Below are positions 58,535-64,000 of a stretch of 64,000 nt of DNA, piece after piece. The notes beneath the pieces were generated by a model. It saw nothing but the letters and a program-made list of their open reading frames with translations. It did no database searches and was not told the DNA's origin. The translations under genes and the position numbers were made by a program. The DNA lies in NCBI RefSeq assembly GCF_014805625.2, contig NW_023998454.1, forward strand, positions 1,667,142 through 1,731,141, given 5' to 3'. How positions within the stretch are numbered: the first letter of the stretch is position 1; each line of letters starts with the position of its first letter. The DNA comes from Glossina fuscipes. Lineage: Eukaryota; Arthropoda; Insecta; Diptera; Glossinidae.

Positions 58535-58620
58535 ATAATATTGTCAATAACTGCTTATAAACGTTTTTATGGGAGAAAAACTAATAAAAAAATGATTTAG
58601 TTCAATCGATGTTAATAGTG
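58535..58620. other. Spacer between mariner half and Uba2 pseudogene
   Basis: AT-rich. There is no clear poly-A tract of the sort that would mark the 3' end of a recently retroposed message. Confidence 0.5.
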
Positions 58621-58623
58621 TCT

Positions 58624-60565
58624 TTACCATGGCGCCGCCAGGCAAATGTCTTTAATTTTGGTTGGGTTGACTTTCTCATCGGAATCGAATATTTCTATGA
58701 CATCGTCGTCAATAATATCTACAAATGTGGTTCTACATATGGGTGGGGTATGTAGTGTACAGTTTTGCGTCCCATAAGAGTTTATTTGCAATGTATTAGT
58801 ACCTTTAGTTACCATTTCCGTTTTTGGAGTTTGCACACACACATTTTCAGTTTGATCCTTAACGTATTCATCGTCTTCCTTTATTGGGCATAAACTCTCA
58901 TCATCGCCAAATTCGATGATTTGATTTAAATGAATATTTTTCGACATAGAAAGACCGTCAGCCATAATTCGTTTTTTATTCAACGCATTTTTCTCTTTTG
59001 GTTTCAATTGACCTCTATTAGCTACAACCTCAATTAAAGGACATTCACCCTCGGCATCCATATGTATAATAATTACGTTGAGTTTGTAGTTTTGGAAAAA
59101 ATCTTAACATAGTAAAATAATGCCGTCAACAATGTCCATTTCATTCACAAACCTCTCTTCATTGCATTCGGTTTCCGCTTCTTCCGACGAAATAACAACT
59201 ACGCCTTTGATATCGACAACTACATCTGGATTAACCATATCAAGTGTTTCTTGAGAACTTCTTCGCAAAATTCTTTAATACGCATGCGTTTAGTGTCAAC
59301 GCGTGAATGAATAGCTTGTTTAGCGGTACAAACGTAGCAATGTGGAGTTGGAGCTGTAAGAAACTTGTCAACGATTAACCGTTGCTGTCGGGGATTTTGA
59401 CGCAAACGCATACATACCGATTTACATTTATTGAAATCCTTTAGCAAAACTTTAGAGGCTTGCAGGACTATACTCGTTGCTATTGACTTCACCTCAAAAC
59501 GCGATTTACGTGCAATTTCTAAAATATAAGCGCACATATTGGTACAAGCAGTAACAAAATCCTTGGCTGGGCGGTTGTCTTTATCCCAGATCAAAAGTCA
59601 CTCATTACAAAATTTTTCATACTATCGCGCAAATTTTTAAGCCAATCCGCAAGGACTGCGACACATTCAGATAAGGACCATACATTATGATATTGGGATA
59701 TAAATGTAGGCTCGTCATTCGAGTTTTAACAAGACATTGTTTCATTGAATGGGTCTTGACGGTTTACGGGTCGTCCAAAGGTTCGACGTAGACAGCATTT
59801 ATTTAACATCATTTGCTAAATAAATTCCCAAGATCATAATTATTATCTTTAGCTCATTGAGGTGTAGACCCATACTATATTTCTCGCGACAAAGCATCAC
59901 CACTTGCCTGCTAATTTTTTATGTCATTATGCTAATTTGAAGATTCAGCCTGAGCTTTGGTATCAGCAACTCAGGTGAGGTAATGTCATCATCATGAGTT
60001 TCGCCAAAACGTCTATGAAGGGATTTTTGGCCCGTACTATGCAATGAATTGGCTCAGAATGGGTCTTGGGTATAGTGTAGCCAGGAAAATTTTTCTGAGT
60101 TGCTTTCGGTGTACACTCGTAACATTGTATTAAACCTTTTTTAATCATTTCTACTTGACCATTGTAGCCGACTGTGCGACTCTCAATCAAGGACACCTCA
60201 GCACACAAGCACATATGATTACGAGCTGCTCTCTTATCTAAAACATTAAGTGCTACATAAAAATTCACGCCAAAGTCAGTCCCTACAATACTGTCATGGC
60301 AAGCTTTGATTTTCAAATCAATTAAATTGTAAGGCAGACTATTTGAACTTTCGATTTACCGACTTGCTCACGATGAGACAAAAGTTCACGATTCAAATTA
60401 CTTAAATCGAAGGTATCCATACCAATAATATTAATATCTGGAAATCCGGAAAAAACCAAATTCTTTGAGATCTCGCATCTTATACCACCTGCGCCCATTA
60501 CTATTAAAAGTTTGGAATGGTTGGTTAAAAGTTATAGGAAATTCTCCAATTGTCGATGCAGTCAT
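58624..60565 (-). pseudogene. Uba2: Uba2 (SUMO-activating enzyme subunit 2) pseudogene
   Basis: Uba2 pairs with Aos1 to activate SUMO in the nucleus; it adenylates SUMO and then forms a thioester on a cysteine. The pseudogene starts with an ATG at 60565 and ends with TAA at 58624-58626, covering almost the whole protein without introns. In order: KLLIVMGAGGIRCE (nucleotide-binding loop, Gly to Arg), NLNRELLSHREQVGKSK, RAARNHMCLCAEVSLIES and QCYECTPK (zinc Cys pair). Next comes FPGYTIP, where the family has a catalytic Cys (codon 60077-60079 reads TAC, Tyr). Then SEPIHCIV, SNLWTTRKPSRPIQ, VWSLSECVAVLADWLKNL and WDKDNRPAKDFVTACTN, then HCYVCTAKQ (second zinc Cys pair), VDTKRMRIKEFCEEVLKK (ubiquitin-like fold), and an acidic C-terminus with GDDESLCPIKEDDE. 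Stops and frame changes are numerous, especially 59600-59960. The uninterrupted exon order without introns suggests a processed copy, which is inference. Confidence 0.92.
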
Positions 60566-60569
60566 AGTT

Positions 60570-62370
60570 TTAAATAAATCGAAATTTATAAAAATCCGTG
60601 CGTGAAAATTATTTGAAGGCAGAAAATGTAAGACGCCACCGGTTCAGAGTTTCCAGTTTGAAAATTTACCTTGTACTTGATAGTCTCAATTGGAACAAGG
60701 TGGCCGAATTTCAGAACTGCAAATCATTTGATAGTGTAACACAATTTGCCCGACAGAAAAAAAAATAACACGTCAAGTTAGAAGTAGAAACACACACTAC
60801 TGATACAAGTAATTATAGGACGAACTACAGATCATGTAGTTGTAATCAACCACAAAATTACAATACAACCCTTTTACTCATTTTACATTTCACATCGCGG
60901 GAACATGTCATAAAATCATCATCGCTCATCATCCGTACGCAACACGTACATACATGTATACATATAAATGTTAATGAGATTTGTAATCGGGAGAAGATGA
61001 TATAATTTTAGAAAATCAAATTTCAAAACATGAATTTCTTAACATTAATAACGTACGACTGTAGAAATTTTCAACTGTACACATGGAGATAATGAGTTGT
61101 AATTATAATTTTCATTACTTTCCTTTATGGTACTAAGCAGAATTCTAATGTTTGGTAAGGATGCCAAACAACCAACATGACAACAACACGCTTTAGCTAT
61201 TGTGAAACTTAACGATAGCTGCATAAATACATAATACATACATTACGTACACTTTAAGCAAATCAAATAATTTCAGTATTATGGTCCTCAAAATACATTA
61301 AATCAAGATGATGCCGCAACCAAAATCAAAATTGATTGTTATTTTATTGATGTTGAACTCTATGCTTAAATGCAAATTTTTATGAAAAAGAGGAATTTTG
61401 GATTTATTTCAAATAACGGTCTAAACTTAAAAAGTGATCGATGCAGTTAATGGATACTAGAGCAATGTATAAACTATAAAGCATTACATGCTTTTCTAAA
61501 AGGTATTAAGACAAATTCGATTTTAACCACCAAAAATTTACATTTGCCATATATACCCTAAAAGTGCTCAGCAAAGGCCCTGACGTAATATTATTAAATA
61601 GTAACAGATGTCCTTGTAAGAAGAATACTTAAAAAACATATATTTTCGTGAGCACTGCTGGAATATAGGTAAATAGTATTAAAGTAATATAAAAACAAAA
61701 AGAATGGATCCTACTTAACAAGCTCGTCCAAAGCTTCGAAATTGAAAATGTCGTTCGTTTTCTCTGATATCTGCGAGTTTATCTGAAAAAGCCTTCCGAT
61801 TGGAATGTTTTCTTCTTTCAAAAAGCTTTTCGTAGTTACTCTCTTGGCTTTAATCGGTTATGTGAAAATGGTGAAATTTGAAACTTAAGCTTGGCCAAAC
61901 TCGCAAATGTTCTCCTTTTTCATGTATACTGCAGCAGCTTACATGAGAGGCCCTTTGAAACCAGCTAAATCAATTGAAATGTTTTTCTTCAGAAATTTGA
62001 TATTTTAGCCTAATGGTATTTTAAACCAATTATAGGAAAAGAGCTAAATCTGGGTGTTTCCCGTGGCCAAATTAAAATCCACTGTACCGACTTTATTAGA
62101 ATCAATGGTTACCTACAAAAATAGAATTAAAATCCACAATGATCCAAATAAAAGATTAGAGAGACTCACTGCTTGCCAGAATAAATAGGATGCAATCGCG
62201 CGGCCAATCACGACACGTCTTATTAGAATTCACTGCTACATCTCAGGATAAATATCACCATTATCCATCGCTGCCTGATAAAAGAAACACTATTTTATCA
62301 TGTTAGTAGCGATACTTGTACTTTCAAGTCGACCGAATTGAGTTACCGAATTTCATATGGAGCAAGATGG
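60570..62370. other. No recognisable feature
   Basis: AT-rich. Words like 'cggccacc' near 60700 and 'cgaccgaat' near 62330 do not add up to a feature. No gene was recognised. Confidence 0.5.
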
Positions 62371-62372
62371 AT

Positions 62373-62780
62373 TAGTATTGTTACGAAAATCCCAAATTCA
62401 GTAAATGTCAGCTAAGTAATTTTCGTAATAATAAATTCCCTAAAGAAGTAAAAACCAAATGAGCGTTCGCAGGCGCCTCATGCAGCTGCAGGCCGATGAA
62501 AACGATTAGAGGAAAAACCAGGCTGAGATTAGAAATAAAACCATAAATTTAGGTATAGTAAGATGCTTGTAAAATTGTATATAAATAAATTCGTGAAAAG
62601 TAGAGTCTGGCAAGAACGTAGAAGTTGAGAGTACGGCCAAAATAAATTGTAAATAAATACTGCTACTGTTTTGAAAGACAAAGTTGTAAAATAAAAGGAC
62701 TTTAAGTGTATTTCTCTTGATCAAAATATCCACGATCCAGTGATACGGACTGTATCTTAGTAAAAGCGAATTTCATAACA
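62373..62780 (+). repeat. Possible solo LTR of a Gypsy-type element
   Basis: Starts TGTTACGAAAATCCCAAATT and could end at CATAACA at 62780, giving inverted TGTTA...TAACA termini. The interior has 'tatataaataaattcgtg' near 62578 as a TATA-like box and several AATAAA words (for example 62641-62660). Flanks are GTAT before and GTTT after, 3 of 4 matching, so a target duplication is only suggestive. The first 70-100 bases align with 57900-58036. No internal retroviral-like gene lies on either side. Confidence 0.45.
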
Positions 62781-62784
62781 GTTT

Positions 62785-64000
62785 TATCATATTATCAGTA
62801 TTATTATACTCTAGTTAAGTAATCTGGATGCAGCTTTGCATATAGCACTATTTTTGTTCAAACCGATTGCCTACATTGGAACAGCCTACGTCTGCGATCC
62901 CGCGCTGGTGTACGCATTGGTAATTGAATTAGTGAAGACAGTGTGCCACAAGGTCACAGTCTTTGTGCGTAACAAAAAGAACAAAGAAGGAGCCATATCA
63001 CATATATATAAATCGTCGAAAGCTGTCATACGATTCCGTTCAATTTGCTTGAATAATGATTTACGGAAGACGAAACTATTTTTTATTTAGACGCAGTCAA
63101 AATATGGTGTTTCAATTCCATTATTAGTAATATTAGCAGAAGAAGCTGGATTCTTGTTTCTTTTTGATAGCCTGTTACAACCACCTCCATCTCTCGTATC
63201 AATTTCAGCTCATTCTACAAATTTGGCCGCAATAAAAAATGAATGCTTCAGTTAAGATTACTGACCTACACTGACGCATACTTACGTGCACTGAGGGGCA
63301 ATGACAAATACTCACGCATAACGGCGGATACCAGTTCATATAGGCGTGCTTATACACGCTTACTGATGCAAACTATGGTCCTGAACGTAATGGCCGCGTT
63401 TGCGTTGTGTATCGATGCTTCGATGGAATTCACTAACCAGTTCAAACATATGATTAGCTTTTTTTTTACATAAACAGTAACAAAGTGAGGTATAGTAAAT
63501 CGAAAAATTTCCTTGAAAAGTGACTTTTCTTGAGGGGAAAACAATTTTGATTATTCTTGGTAAGGTCACACAATGCTTAATAATATAATATTTATGATGC
63601 ATTAACAATCTTTAATATCACTTATCTTCTTCTTATTCTGCAAATCAATAACCGAATATTCGCAGTATTGTTCTTGCTGGCGCAGAACATATACAAGGAT
63701 TGAAACGATTACTTACCTTACATGTTATATGTATTAAGTAGGTTAATTTGCTTTTTCTATTGTTTCACTTGTATGACCTTGTTTCTTTGTGAACACGGAG
63801 AAAAAAACCATTGTCATAATTATAGGTTGTTTTTTGCTGAATATATTATATACAGATTCTTAAAGATTCCCCTGAATTCTTCTTGAAAATGTATACAAGA
63901 ATTTTTAACCGTCGTAGAGAATCATGCGAACATTATTGTCCATCAGAATCCATAGATTCTGAGAATAAAGGTCAACTGAAAATCAGATTACGGAAAGAGA
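62785..64000. other. No recognised feature
   Basis: The open frame 62836-63090 begins in a hydrophobic stretch (LFLFKPIAYIGTAYVCDPAL) but has no motif I can name. The frames at 63243-63608 on both strands overlap. AT-rich to the end. Confidence 0.45.

Noticed and set aside
62836..63090. Hydrophobic N-terminus suggesting a secreted or membrane protein
   Set aside because: Only a chance hydrophobic stretch; no promoter, splice or homology support.
1..64000. CRISPR arrays, bacterial operons, prophage or Shine-Dalgarno sites
   Set aside because: The sequence is eukaryotic in every recognisable feature; no spacer-repeat array is present.

Overview
The window looks like AT-rich, non-coding nuclear DNA of a higher fly (Diptera, Brachycera; a tephritid-like genome is my guess, not proven). 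The reasons are insect-type mariner, Jockey, R1-like and I-like retroelement remains, a Polinton/Maverick integrase remnant, an insect-type mitochondrial ND2 fragment readable with the invertebrate mitochondrial code, and a copy of the SUMO E1 subunit gene Uba2. I found no intact cellular gene. Everything recognisable is a transposon, a pseudogene or a repeat, so this is most likely an intergenic desert, a very large intron or repeat-rich chromatin.

Layout. 1-10 kb: featureless AT-rich DNA, one microsatellite and a dispersed-repeat copy (7125-7710). 10-19 kb: a decayed mariner (10080-10860), featureless DNA, further repeat copies and microsatellites. 19-26 kb: a 3-copy 40-bp tandem repeat, reverse transcriptase motifs on opposite strands, the C-terminus of an R1-like retrotransposon, and a Polinton-type integrase remnant. 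27-36 kb: full-length and partial copies of a roughly 0.8-0.9 kb dispersed repeat with GTCY tracts, a terminally complete mariner (29197-30450, TA target duplication) with a broken transposase, and a second mariner fragment. 38.9-41.2 kb: a Jockey-like retroposon (endonuclease plus reverse transcriptase) split by a repeat copy. 41.48-42.02 kb: a nuclear copy of mitochondrial ND2. 42.4-46 kb: two RNase H-bearing non-LTR remnants, one with its RNase H catalytic residues intact, and a tRNA-like (SINE-like) unit. 52.8-54.6 kb: a mariner interrupted by about 0.8 kb of less AT-rich DNA that contains a strong hairpin. 57.9-60.6 kb: an LTR-like end, a half mariner and the Uba2 pseudogene. 62.4-62.8 kb: a possible solo LTR.

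The parts do not work together as a pathway; they record layers of insertion. The dispersed repeat sits inside the Jockey copy, a GC-richer segment sits inside a mariner, and a mariner half lies 6 bp from an LTR-like terminus. The most informative items are the shared 4-residue loss that turns the mariner DD34D spacing into DD30D in two copies, the nearly open ND2 insertion, the Uba2 pseudogene with its catalytic cysteine changed to tyrosine, and the two-module GTCY repeat family.
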